32,595 nucleotides of DNA from the NCBI GenBank assembly GCA_015488125.1, contig WFOJ01000231.1, forward strand, positions 1 through 32,595, in the 5' to 3' direction. Shown here piece by piece: positions 8,829 through 17,261 of this stretch. Made by a program: the position numbers and the translations under genes. Under the pieces are notes generated by a model. It worked only from the letters and a program-made list of their open reading frames with translations, searched no databases and was not told the DNA's origin. This DNA comes from Mariprofundaceae bacterium. GTDB taxonomy: Bacteria > Pseudomonadota > Zetaproteobacteria > Mariprofundales > Mariprofundaceae. The stretch's first letter is position 1; the number at the start of each line of letters is the position of its first letter.

Positions 8829-10310
8829 ATGGCGCAAGCGCATATTGCAGAATGGATGGCGCGAAGTGGCGTCAGCTTTGGCACCAGTGGCGCCCGTGGC
8901 CTGGCTGTGGCCATGACGGATGAGGTATGTTACCTCTACAGCAGGGCTTTTCTGGCGCATTTACAGGCGGCGTATCAGCTACCAGCGACATCGACGGTGG
9001 TGATTGGCGGGGACTTTCGTCCATCCACACCGCGCATCATGGCGGCGGTGGCAATGGCGGTACGGCATGCAGGCAATCGTGTGATCAACGCAGGCTTGAT
9101 CCCGACACCGGCACTGGCCTTTTTTGCCATGCAACGCGGACTGCCCTGCATAATGGTAACCGGCAGCCATATCCCGGATGACCGCAATGGCATCAAGTTT
9201 TATCGCACGGATGGCGAAATCCTCAAAGATGACGAAGAAGCCGTGCGCGCCAGTTGCGTGGACTATGATGCCAGCTTATTCGATACACACGGCATGCTGC
9301 AGCAGCGGCCACCACTGCCTGCCGTGGATGCAGCGGTGGAAGCAACGTATGTGCAGCGTTATATCGATTTTTTTCCGGCAGATTGTTTGCAGGGCAAACG
9401 CATTGGTGTGTATCAGCATTCCACGGTGGCACGCGATATCTTGGTGCATGTGCTTAAAGCGCTGGCAGCAGAAGTCGTGCCATTGGGCCGCTCCGATCAT
9501 TTTATTCCGGTGGATACTGAAGCCATACGTGAAGAAGATGTGCAACTGGCGCGGCAATGGTCGGCAGAATATGGGCTGGATGCTGTTGTATCCGCCGATG
9601 GCGATGGCGACCGGCCTTTGCTGAGTGATGAACATGGTCAGTGGCTACGCGGTGATGTGGCCGGCATCCTCTGCGCGCGCTATTTGCAGGCGCAAAGCGT
9701 GGTCACGCCGGTCAGCAGCAATTCAGCATTGGAAGCCTGCGGTGAGTTTCCGCATATCCGGCGCACCCGCATCGGTTCGCCGTATGTGATTGCTGCCATG
9801 CAGCAAGCTTGCGCTGCCGGTGAGCAGCCCGTGGTGGGCTACGAAGCCAATGGCGGTTTTCTGACGGCTAGCGACATTATTCGCAACGGGCTCAGGCTGA
9901 CCGCCCTGCCAACACGGGATGCCATGCTGGTGCCGCTGGCGATTCTGGCGCTGGCCAACGAACAGCCGGTTTCAGCACTATTGCAAAGCCTGCCGCCGCG
10001 CTTTACCAGCAGTGGCCGACTGCAAAACATCCCCACCGACATCAGCCGCCAACACCTTGCTGACATCATCGCCGGTGGCCTGGCCGCTGCTTCAGCCTGG
10101 GCACAACCGGAGTTTGCCGCCGTGCGCAGCATGGATACCACCGACGGCCTGCGCATGACGCTGGAGAATGATGAGATCATCCATCTTCGCCCCTCCGGCA
10201 ACGCCCCGGAGTTACGCTGCTATAACGAAGCCGCCAGCCAGCAGCGTGCCGATGCCATGAACGCCCTGTGCCTGAAAAAATTAAGAATGATGTATGGATC
10301 TGAATATTGA
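8829..10310 (+). CDS. Phosphohexomutase (phosphomannomutase/phosphoglucomutase alpha-D family)
   Basis: ATG at 8829 gives MAQAHIAEWMARSGVSFGTSGARGLAV. Phosphoserine loop TGSHIPDDRNGIKFY, metal loop DGDGDRP, sugar loop GYEANGGF, phosphate-binding loop RPSGNAPELR. Confidence 0.9.
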   Translation: MAQAHIAEWMARSGVSFGTSGARGLAVAMTDEVCYLYSRAFLAHLQAAYQLPATSTVVIGGDFRPSTPRIMAAVAMAVRHAGNRVINAGLIPTPALAFFAMQRGLPCIMVTGSHIPDDRNGIKFYRTDGEILKDDEEAVRASCVDYDASLFDTHGMLQQRPPLPAVDAAVEATYVQRYIDFFPADCLQGKRIGVYQHSTVARDILVHVLKALAAEVVPLGRSDHFIPVDTEAIREEDVQLARQWSAEYGLDAVVSADGDGDRPLLSDEHGQWLRGDVAGILCARYLQAQSVVTPVSSNSALEACGEFPHIRRTRIGSPYVIAAMQQACAAGEQPVVGYEANGGFLTASDIIRNGLRLTALPTRDAMLVPLAILALANEQPVSALLQSLPPRFTSSGRLQNIPTDISRQHLADIIAGGLAAASAWAQPEFAAVRSMDTTDGLRMTLENDEIIHLRPSGNAPELRCYNEAASQQRADAMNALCLKKLRMMYGSEY

Positions 10311-10377
10311 CTACCTCTGAATACCACTTTGAAAATGTTCGTCTGATATCTACGAACGCAAGGCAGGGTAATACCTC

Positions 10378-11055
10378 GTGATCCAAGATACGTTACTGCC
10401 ATTGTTGGCAGCGTGGTTGTTGTTGGCTTTGGCTGCTTACTGGGCACAACGTCAAGCACTTGGAATTTCATATGCCATGTTGTTGGCTTCCTTCAGAGGA
10501 TTGTTGCAATTGTTATTATTGGCCTGGGTGTTGCAATGGATATTTGCTATTGATAGTCACAGCCTGCAGGCTCTGCTGATTATTGGCTTTTGCGTGCTGG
10601 CAGCACATACCAGTGCCGGTCATGGTGATGGTTCGGGGTACTTGTGGCTGGCCTGTGCGCTGGGATTGATTGCAGGTTGTGCCGCTACCTTGCCATGGCT
10701 GGTATGGGTTGGAGCGATTGCTGATGATAGTCGTCACCTGATTCCATTGGGTAGTATGATTGCCGCTAATGGCATGAATACGCTGTCGTTACTGCTCAGT
10801 CGTCTGCATCACGAGCAGCAAACCAGTTTTGGTGCAGCCCTGCGCACGGCGATGATTCCGCCGGTGGATACCCTGAAAGTCGCAGGACTCGTACATATGC
10901 CGGGTATTTTTGTTGGCATGGTGTTGGCAGGCAGCACGGCACTGGCTGCAGCAACAGCGCAATTGGTCATTCTATATATGGTAATCGCTTCGGGGTTTAC
11001 CGCTTGCTGTGTTACCCTGTTGGTGAATGCACATTTTCGCAAGTCATGGTGTTGA
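10378..11055 (+). CDS. FetB-like (UPF0014/YbbM family) ABC transporter permease
   Basis: 225 aa, GTG start, multi-TM. LLASFRGLLQLLLLAWVLQWIF, IPLGSMIAANGMNTLSLLLSRL, MIPPVDTLKVAGLVHMPGIFVGMVLAG are UPF0014 signatures. Confidence 0.83.
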   Translation: MIQDTLLPLLAAWLLLALAAYWAQRQALGISYAMLLASFRGLLQLLLLAWVLQWIFAIDSHSLQALLIIGFCVLAAHTSAGHGDGSGYLWLACALGLIAGCAATLPWLVWVGAIADDSRHLIPLGSMIAANGMNTLSLLLSRLHHEQQTSFGAALRTAMIPPVDTLKVAGLVHMPGIFVGMVLAGSTALAAATAQLVILYMVIASGFTACCVTLLVNAHFRKSWC

Positions 11056-11117
11056 CAGCTCACCAGTGCATGTCAGTGTGTGAGGGAGAGGGAGAGGGAC
11101 ATGCACCGGCGAGCTGT
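11055..11117. repeat. Imperfect inverted repeat: 20-nt arms around a purine-rich 23-nt spacer, abutting the fetB-like stop codon
   Basis: Arms ACAGCTCACCAGTGCATGTC (11055-11074) and GACATGCACCGGCGAGCTGT (11098-11117) match 18/20 as reverse complements; spacer agtgtgtgagggagagggagagg. No T-tract follows. Confidence 0.8.
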
Positions 11118-11216
11118 TCACTCAACAGCCCGAATAATGGTTGGTAGAATGGCCTGTGGCGTGACCTGTATCACACATTGGAACGTTTTTTGTTGCTGGA
11201 TAGAGGAATAGTGATC

Positions 11217-13604
11217 ATGCGATACGGAATGTTGCTCATTATATACTGGCTATTAACGGCAACCACGGCTCTGGCAACGACAGAAGAGATCGAGCAACGT
11301 GTTGTCAGCATGGATACCGCAAGCCTACTTAGTCAGACTTTGCTGATCGGTTACAATGCCAACGATCGCAATGGCGTGGTCAGCCGCAGTAACGCGGGAT
11401 TAAAAGAACTTGTGAGGAAATATCGTCCTGGCGGTGTTGTCCTCTTTAAGCGAAATTTTGATTTTTCCCGTGATGCCCAACACGCCCGCCGACATATTCA
11501 CCAATTAATTACCGATCTCCAGGCAGCATCGCTGTTTCATCATAACGATCAACGCGGTATTCCCCTATGGGTGGCGGTGGATCATGAAGGCGGCTCTTTG
11601 TTGCAATTGAAAAAAGGAGTAACGCGCATTCCCTCAGCCATGCATATCGCCACCAGTCGCAATGCACCACTGGCCTTTCGCGTTGGCCAGTTAATGGGGC
11701 GGGATCTTTATACCCTGGGTTTTAATATGCTGCTGGGGCCGGTAGCGGATATCAATAATAACGATGAGGAAGACGTGATCGGCAAACGCGCCTACGGCTC
11801 CAATAAGGAATTGGTGGCTCAGATGGCATCGGCAGTCATGGAAGGTATTCAATCTTCTTCGGTATTGGCAGTCGTCAAACATTACCCCGGGCATGGTGAT
11901 TCACGCGGTAATCCACATTTTACACTGCCAATTATCCAATATCAGGATCCAGCTACACTGGAGCAATGGGACCTCTACCCTTTTCGCTATGCCATTGATC
12001 ACGGTGCAGCCGCGTTGATGACTTCGCATTTACTGGTGCCGGCGCTGGATCAACATTTGCCTGTTTCCCTGTCAGATAAGGCTATCGCCCGAAAATTGCG
12101 GCAGGATATGGGTTTTCATGGGTTGGTGATCAGCGATGATATTGGCGATATGCTGGCCGTGACTATGAATGCGCATCAGCAACATGTACGCAGCCGTTTT
12201 GATGCCACGCGCATGGCACTGGAAGCAGGTACGGATATGGTAATGGTAGCGCATATCTACGGCCAGGAGGATACTCGCCATCCTGAACGCACCATGACCA
12301 CACAGGAGTTTGCACATTACTATCGTCAACTGCTTGACTACTTCGATGCTACAGAGGAACGCCGCGAGATTTTGCGTCGTCATGTCCGGCGTATTCTGCT
12401 GAATAAACAGCGTTTTATTCCCCCTGCTTACGACAAAGCTCGTGACAGTACCGGCTTCCCATCGCTGCCGGTGTGGAGCAGCAGGCATGAGGATGAGCAA
12501 TTTGCCCGCAGCGTAGCTGAACAAGCGGTAGTACTGATCAGCGCTCGCGGCAAACCCGTTTTTCATTTGGAAGATCAGCAGCTGTTCCACAGCAATGGTG
12601 GCATTGTTGGCGATCAGCAAAGTCATGATGTGGTGATTGCCAGCCCGGTGTACAAAGACGATGAATTAGGCGATAGTCTCGGCAGGCGCTTGCAGGATAT
12701 TGGCTATGCCAGACCATCCATCGTCCATATGGTGTATGGCTACAAAAGCAAGGATGCACTAGCTGGTGCAAGCCGTCGCTGGGGCGAGAAAGTAGAGCGC
12801 CTCTATTACACCCGCAGCAATGGTCAGCGAAAATACAATGATGATGCGATTCAGCGCAAGGCTGACGAGATTGTAGCAGCACTTTCGACAAAGCAACAGG
12901 CGCTGCTGATTTTTGGCATGGTCACCGTTGCCCAGGGCAAGGTTCTGGAAGCTGTATTGAAACATAGACAACTGACACAGCATGTGAGCGATATTATTGT
13001 TTTGCTCTATAAAGAACCATACCATCTGGCGCGCACTGTGTATGAAAATCCGCGGGTTAGCGTTCTATCATTGCCCGCGTTTCCTGATTTGCGTATTGCC
13101 GCCGATGTGCTCGCTGGTTCGCTATCACCCAAACCCGTCAGCTATTTACCCTTTAATGTTCCCGGTATGGTTGATCGCGCACGTGCGCTTGGCGCACCCA
13201 TTGTGCCGCTGCCAGTCAATCATGGATCGATCCCGATAGATCATTACGCTGCTGAGCCAACCAGCCATCAAGTGGTGGCAAAGGCGCCGGCGAACACAAC
13301 ATCTCCAACCAATGCGGAGGCAGAAATTGTCACAGACAGCGCCGCAGGGAGCGCCGGCGAATCACATCGCCCCCGCCCGGCATGGGAGTTATTACTGGAG
13401 TTCGCTTTTATTCTGGCGCTGGCCATGGCAGTGACTTTGTTTATGCGCAAGATGGAGCTGGGTAAGCCCGTTGTTATCATCAGCTTTGTTCTGGTGTTGA
13501 TTATTGGCACGGGTATTATGGGTTTTTTTACTTCCGGCGAGGTGCTGGGCCTGATTCGCCCCTTGCTCGGTGGTATCACTGGCGGCGCTGTGCCAACATC
13601 ATGA
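11217..13604 (+). CDS. Glycoside hydrolase family 3 (NagZ-like beta-N-acetylhexosaminidase domain) with C-terminal transmembrane anchor
   Basis: Signal peptide MRYGMLLIIYWLLTATTALA from ATG 11217. PGGVVLFKRNF, VAVDHEGGSLLQL, GPVADI, KHYPGHGDSRGNPHFTLP, LVISDDIGDM. Two hydrophobic segments at the C-terminus (LLLEFAFILALAMAVTLFM; VVIISFVLVLIIGTGIMGFF). Confidence 0.87.
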   Translation: MRYGMLLIIYWLLTATTALATTEEIEQRVVSMDTASLLSQTLLIGYNANDRNGVVSRSNAGLKELVRKYRPGGVVLFKRNFDFSRDAQHARRHIHQLITDLQAASLFHHNDQRGIPLWVAVDHEGGSLLQLKKGVTRIPSAMHIATSRNAPLAFRVGQLMGRDLYTLGFNMLLGPVADINNNDEEDVIGKRAYGSNKELVAQMASAVMEGIQSSSVLAVVKHYPGHGDSRGNPHFTLPIIQYQDPATLEQWDLYPFRYAIDHGAAALMTSHLLVPALDQHLPVSLSDKAIARKLRQDMGFHGLVISDDIGDMLAVTMNAHQQHVRSRFDATRMALEAGTDMVMVAHIYGQEDTRHPERTMTTQEFAHYYRQLLDYFDATEERREILRRHVRRILLNKQRFIPPAYDKARDSTGFPSLPVWSSRHEDEQFARSVAEQAVVLISARGKPVFHLEDQQLFHSNGGIVGDQQSHDVVIASPVYKDDELGDSLGRRLQDIGYARPSIVHMVYGYKSKDALAGASRRWGEKVERLYYTRSNGQRKYNDDAIQRKADEIVAALSTKQQALLIFGMVTVAQGKVLEAVLKHRQLTQHVSDIIVLLYKEPYHLARTVYENPRVSVLSLPAFPDLRIAADVLAGSLSPKPVSYLPFNVPGMVDRARALGAPIVPLPVNHGSIPIDHYAAEPTSHQVVAKAPANTTSPTNAEAEIVTDSAAGSAGESHRPRPAWELLLEFAFILALAMAVTLFMRKMELGKPVVIISFVLVLIIGTGIMGFFTSGEVLGLIRPLLGGITGGAVPTS

Positions 13605-13721
13605 CTTCTATTGATCAATCCATCAGTAGCGCCGATATTGAGGCCACAGGTGCTGAATGTGTGTACCTCACGTGCTATTGAAATTTATTTGCCTGTTTTA
13701 CTATGCCAGTACAACGTACAT

Positions 13722-13756
13722 AAGGATCAGCATTACTTGCGGCGATGCTGATCCTT
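13722..13756. terminator. Candidate hairpin between convergent genes (perfect 12-bp stem, 11-nt loop)
   Basis: AAGGATCAGCAT (13722-13733) and ATGCTGATCCTT (13745-13756) are exact reverse complements; loop TACTTGCGGCG. No clear T-tract on either side, so the terminator role is tentative. Confidence 0.5.
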
Positions 13757-15979
13757 CTGCCATGCCTCAATACAGCGTTTGGCTTCTTCATAACCAACTT
13801 CGATAATTCTTTCATAGGCATCAAAATCGCGGATGCTGAATTCATGAATAGGCGGTTGAATAAAAATGTCAGTCAGGTCTTTGCTGTCTTCCAGGTGGGA
13901 GACGGTATTGACTTCAATCGTGCGCATCATGATATTCATGATTTGTGGCGCTTTCTCGCCACTGGAAAAAGGATTGAATTTATCCAGCAATGATTTCCAG
14001 CCGGAAAGGCTGGAGGAAAAGCGATAGTTCTGATTCATGTCCATTTCCGGACTGGCATTAACCGCAATCAACGGCCCATTTTCCGATATGCCATGCATGA
14101 CATCAATGGGCAGATTGTTCATCACGCCGCCATCAACCAGCACGTCCCCTTCGGCGCAAAAGGGCGAAAAAATGGCCGGAATGGCGATACTGGCGCGCAC
14201 CGCCTCCCACAGCAGGCCGCGCTGATGCACCACCGCTTTGGCGCGCGTCAAATTGGTGGAAATGCAAAAAAACGGCATCATCAGGTCTTCAATACGTAAT
14301 TCGCCATACATTTCCTGGAGAATTTCGGTGACCTTGCCTGTTTTGACCAGCGAGGTGGTTGGCAGCGTGTAATCCATCAGTAATCTGGGAGACGAGTAAC
14401 GGGCCACCAGTTCCAATACTTCTTCGTAACTGCGTCCGGTGGCAAATACACCACCTAGTAAGGCGCCCATGCTGGTGCCACCGATAAAATCAACATCAAT
14501 ACCTGCTTCCATCAAGGCCCGAACCACACCAACATGCGCCAGGCCACGAGCGCCGCCACCACTGAGCACCAGTCCTGCACCGTTATTGCTTAAACGACGC
14601 GCCAGCCGTTTATAGTCAGCGCGTTCACGCAATCGTATATGGTGGTGGGTTTTGACGTTACGGGCATCCAGCCATGCATGGGTACCGGAGGGATGACCAT
14701 ATACCAGTTTTTGATGTAGTAATATTAGTTCCTGCCTGGCACGAGGGTTGATGCGTTGAACCGCTTGTTCAATTTCGCTTAATTCCGGTGATTGTGTAGA
14801 ATCAGCCACAATCAGAATGCGATCAGCCTGACGAATACTGCGTTTCGTCCAGTCTGTATCCTCGCGGTCAACTTCGTAAATGACGTAATCGTACTCTGCT
14901 TCCCGGTCATTCAACCAGGAAATAATTGCAATATCAGCGGCATGATCCGTTGGTGTTTGTGCTGCTCCACGCTTGCCAAACTGTTGATCGAAACGGGCAC
15001 TGCTCAAGTGCAAGGTTTTGCCATATTCCGACAAACCGTTCTCCAGCAGTTCGGCAAAATGGATATCACGACCAAGATCGCCGATATAAATAAGGGTGAG
15101 GTTCATCCCCTGCCGACCCTGATCAAAATGATTGCCACTACCACGCTGGTAACGCTGGATCATGCTGCGGGTGATCGAAAACATGGTGCGGGGATGCGTT
15201 TCGGAAAGTTCAAAAAAGTTTTTCGCATTCAGTTTGACGATATTGCTGTCGCGAATGGCAAAAACGGTAGAATTGCGCCTTTCTTTGGTGAACACCGAAA
15301 ATTCCCCAATAGATTCGCCAGGACGAACCTCGCCCAGTAAGTTTTCGTTGCTGAAATCGTCATTAGGCGCCACGCCCAATCGCCCGTTAACAACGATGTA
15401 CATGGCGTCGCCTTCTTCACCCTCGCGAAATAACACTTCTCCAGCATCAAGGCAGACCCACTCAAGGCGATTGGAGAAATCCTGAAAGGTATCCAGCTCC
15501 ATGTGTCCAAACAGGCCTGTAACGATACTGGCCAAGCGGTCACCTTGCAGGCGTGGCTTGATATAATGACCGAATTCCTTGAGCAAGGCTGGATGCTTGG
15601 TCGTCAGCGTATCAAAGTCCACCTTGGACAAACGGAGAAGCTCGCAATCCTCAAGTACGGTCACCGTTGCACTGCGTCGCAAATCGACAACCAGTGCCAT
15701 TTCACCTACCAGTTCGCCTTCTCCCAGCGTTCCGACTACCAAGTGACTGTCGTTCGCCGTTTTGACGCTGACCTCAAGCTTGCCGCTATCGATCAGATAC
15801 ATACAGTCGGCAGGGTCGCCCTGGTGAAACATGACGGCGCCTTTGGGGAAGGAGACGGGTTCCAACACACGGGCAACATCAACAAGAAAGCGATCAGTCA
15901 ATGGCAGGTTGATATTGAATTTACGCATTTTTTCAGGAATGCGCGTCAACGTCATGGTATGGAGATGTTTACCTTGCAT
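13733..15979 (-). CDS. Patatin-like phospholipase (NTE/RssA family) with two N-terminal cyclic-nucleotide-binding domains
   Basis: cNMP-like repeats FPKGAVMFHQGDPADCMYLIDSGKLEVSV...GEGELVGEMALVVDLRRSATV and LDAGEVLFREGEEGDAMYIVVNGRLGV...GESIGEFSVFTKERRNSTV. Patatin SGGGARGLAHVGV, GGTSMG, DGGVMNN. Start chosen at ATG 15979 (AGGAAAAGC upstream) rather than 16114. Confidence 0.9.
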   Translation of the reverse strand: MQGKHLHTMTLTRIPEKMRKFNINLPLTDRFLVDVARVLEPVSFPKGAVMFHQGDPADCMYLIDSGKLEVSVKTANDSHLVVGTLGEGELVGEMALVVDLRRSATVTVLEDCELLRLSKVDFDTLTTKHPALLKEFGHYIKPRLQGDRLASIVTGLFGHMELDTFQDFSNRLEWVCLDAGEVLFREGEEGDAMYIVVNGRLGVAPNDDFSNENLLGEVRPGESIGEFSVFTKERRNSTVFAIRDSNIVKLNAKNFFELSETHPRTMFSITRSMIQRYQRGSGNHFDQGRQGMNLTLIYIGDLGRDIHFAELLENGLSEYGKTLHLSSARFDQQFGKRGAAQTPTDHAADIAIISWLNDREAEYDYVIYEVDREDTDWTKRSIRQADRILIVADSTQSPELSEIEQAVQRINPRARQELILLHQKLVYGHPSGTHAWLDARNVKTHHHIRLRERADYKRLARRLSNNGAGLVLSGGGARGLAHVGVVRALMEAGIDVDFIGGTSMGALLGGVFATGRSYEEVLELVARYSSPRLLMDYTLPTTSLVKTGKVTEILQEMYGELRIEDLMMPFFCISTNLTRAKAVVHQRGLLWEAVRASIAIPAIFSPFCAEGDVLVDGGVMNNLPIDVMHGISENGPLIAVNASPEMDMNQNYRFSSSLSGWKSLLDKFNPFSSGEKAPQIMNIMMRTIEVNTVSHLEDSKDLTDIFIQPPIHEFSIRDFDAYERIIEVGYEEAKRCIEAWQKDQHRRK

Positions 15980-16177
15980 GCTTTTCCTGTTGTGGTCTTT
16001 CTGATGTGCACATGCACGTAATATCGGCTGGATTTGATCAGCAGAGTTACCGGCGAAACTCCGTGTTTCACAGCTGATTCCAGTGAGGAGCATCACCGAC
16101 GATGGCGCAATCATGCATGCTGAGTGAGGTCAAGTATAGGAAAAATTATTATACAGCATTGGAAGGAATGGTGGTAA

Positions 16178-17185
16178 TTGACGAAACATATTGATAATAT
16201 AGTTATTTTTATCACTCTAGTGATGCTTGCTGGATGTCATTATAGTGGTCATGATGTCCACGAACGACGCTTTATGATGGGAACCATGGTGGACTTCACG
16301 GTTGCCGATAGCCAGTTGAGTGAAGTGCAGGTACGTCAGGCCATCACCCTGGCAGCGCAGGCCATGCAACAGATCGAACAGCAAATGAGCATTTACGGAT
16401 CAACGGATAACACGGTCAAACAACTTAATCGTGCGCCTGTTGGACAGTCAGTCCGGATTGATGCCAGGGTCGATACGGTATTACAACAGGCGCTTGCTGT
16501 TGAGGTAGCTAGTCACGGCGCGTTTTCGCCTGCACTGGCGGCCTTTAATCTGTTGTGGGGATTCTCGTTACCGATGCCACCAACACAGCCGCCGGCAGCA
16601 GAACGCATTAAAAGCCTGCTCAGTGATTACGCCAGTCAGTGCCTGAAACGCACAGGGAGGCAACAATGGCAACGGCGAAGCGTTGCCTGTCAGGTAGACT
16701 TAGGCGGTATTGCCAAGGGTTATGCACTGGATATCGGTATGTCCATTCTGCAGCATCAAGGTGTCCGGAACGCCATGATCAACGCCGGTGGTGATATACG
16801 TTTGAGTGGTTTTCATCATGGGCGACCGTGGCGTATTGGTGTACGCGATCCCCGCCGGCATGATGGTGTGCTCGCCGTATTGGCATTATCCGGTAATATG
16901 AGTGTGGTAACCTCTGGTGATTATGAGCGTTTCTTTATATTCAACGGTCAACGCTATCATCACATTCTTGACCCGAAGACGGGTTATCCAGCTCGGCACT
17001 ATCGTAGCGTAACCGTAGTAGCGCCATCGGCCATGACCGCTGATGCCTGGAGTACGGCGTTATTTGCAGGGGGTAAATCACTAAGTCATGAAATCAACAC
17101 CATGGCATGGATGACGCTTGACGCCAACGGCCTGTTAGCCAGTAATGCTCTAATGAAACAATATCTTGTTGCACCTTCACGCTAA
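16178..17185 (+). CDS. apbE: FAD:protein FMN transferase (ApbE), lipoprotein
   Basis: TTG start after GGAAGGA. Lipobox VMLAGC; MGTMVDFTV; VDLGGIAKGYALD; NAGGDIRLSG; HHILDPKTGYPA; SVTVVAPSAMTADAWSTALF. Confidence 0.92.
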   Translation: MTKHIDNIVIFITLVMLAGCHYSGHDVHERRFMMGTMVDFTVADSQLSEVQVRQAITLAAQAMQQIEQQMSIYGSTDNTVKQLNRAPVGQSVRIDARVDTVLQQALAVEVASHGAFSPALAAFNLLWGFSLPMPPTQPPAAERIKSLLSDYASQCLKRTGRQQWQRRSVACQVDLGGIAKGYALDIGMSILQHQGVRNAMINAGGDIRLSGFHHGRPWRIGVRDPRRHDGVLAVLALSGNMSVVTSGDYERFFIFNGQRYHHILDPKTGYPARHYRSVTVVAPSAMTADAWSTALFAGGKSLSHEINTMAWMTLDANGLLASNALMKQYLVAPSR

Positions 17186-17261
17186 AGTACTATGATGCCG
17201 ACGCATGAGGCTCTGTTTTTAACGATATGCAAGGTAATCATTCGACAATAAGGAGTACATG

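Noticed and set aside
10337-10357. GTTCGT-CTGATATCT-ACGAAC hairpin between the phosphohexomutase and fetB-like genes
   Set aside because: Only a 6-bp stem with no T-tract; too weak to call a terminator or operator.
12072-12626. 184-aa minus-strand ORF
   Set aside because: Antisense to the GH3 gene, no supporting motif or ribosome-binding site seen.
13610-13619. ATTGATCAAT palindrome as a possible FNR/Anr box
   Set aside because: FNR boxes are TTGAT-N4-ATCAA; here the half-sites overlap, and the site lies just after a stop codon between convergent genes.
14792-15340. 182-aa plus-strand ORF
   Set aside because: Lies wholly antisense to the patatin/cNMP gene; translation has no recognisable motif.
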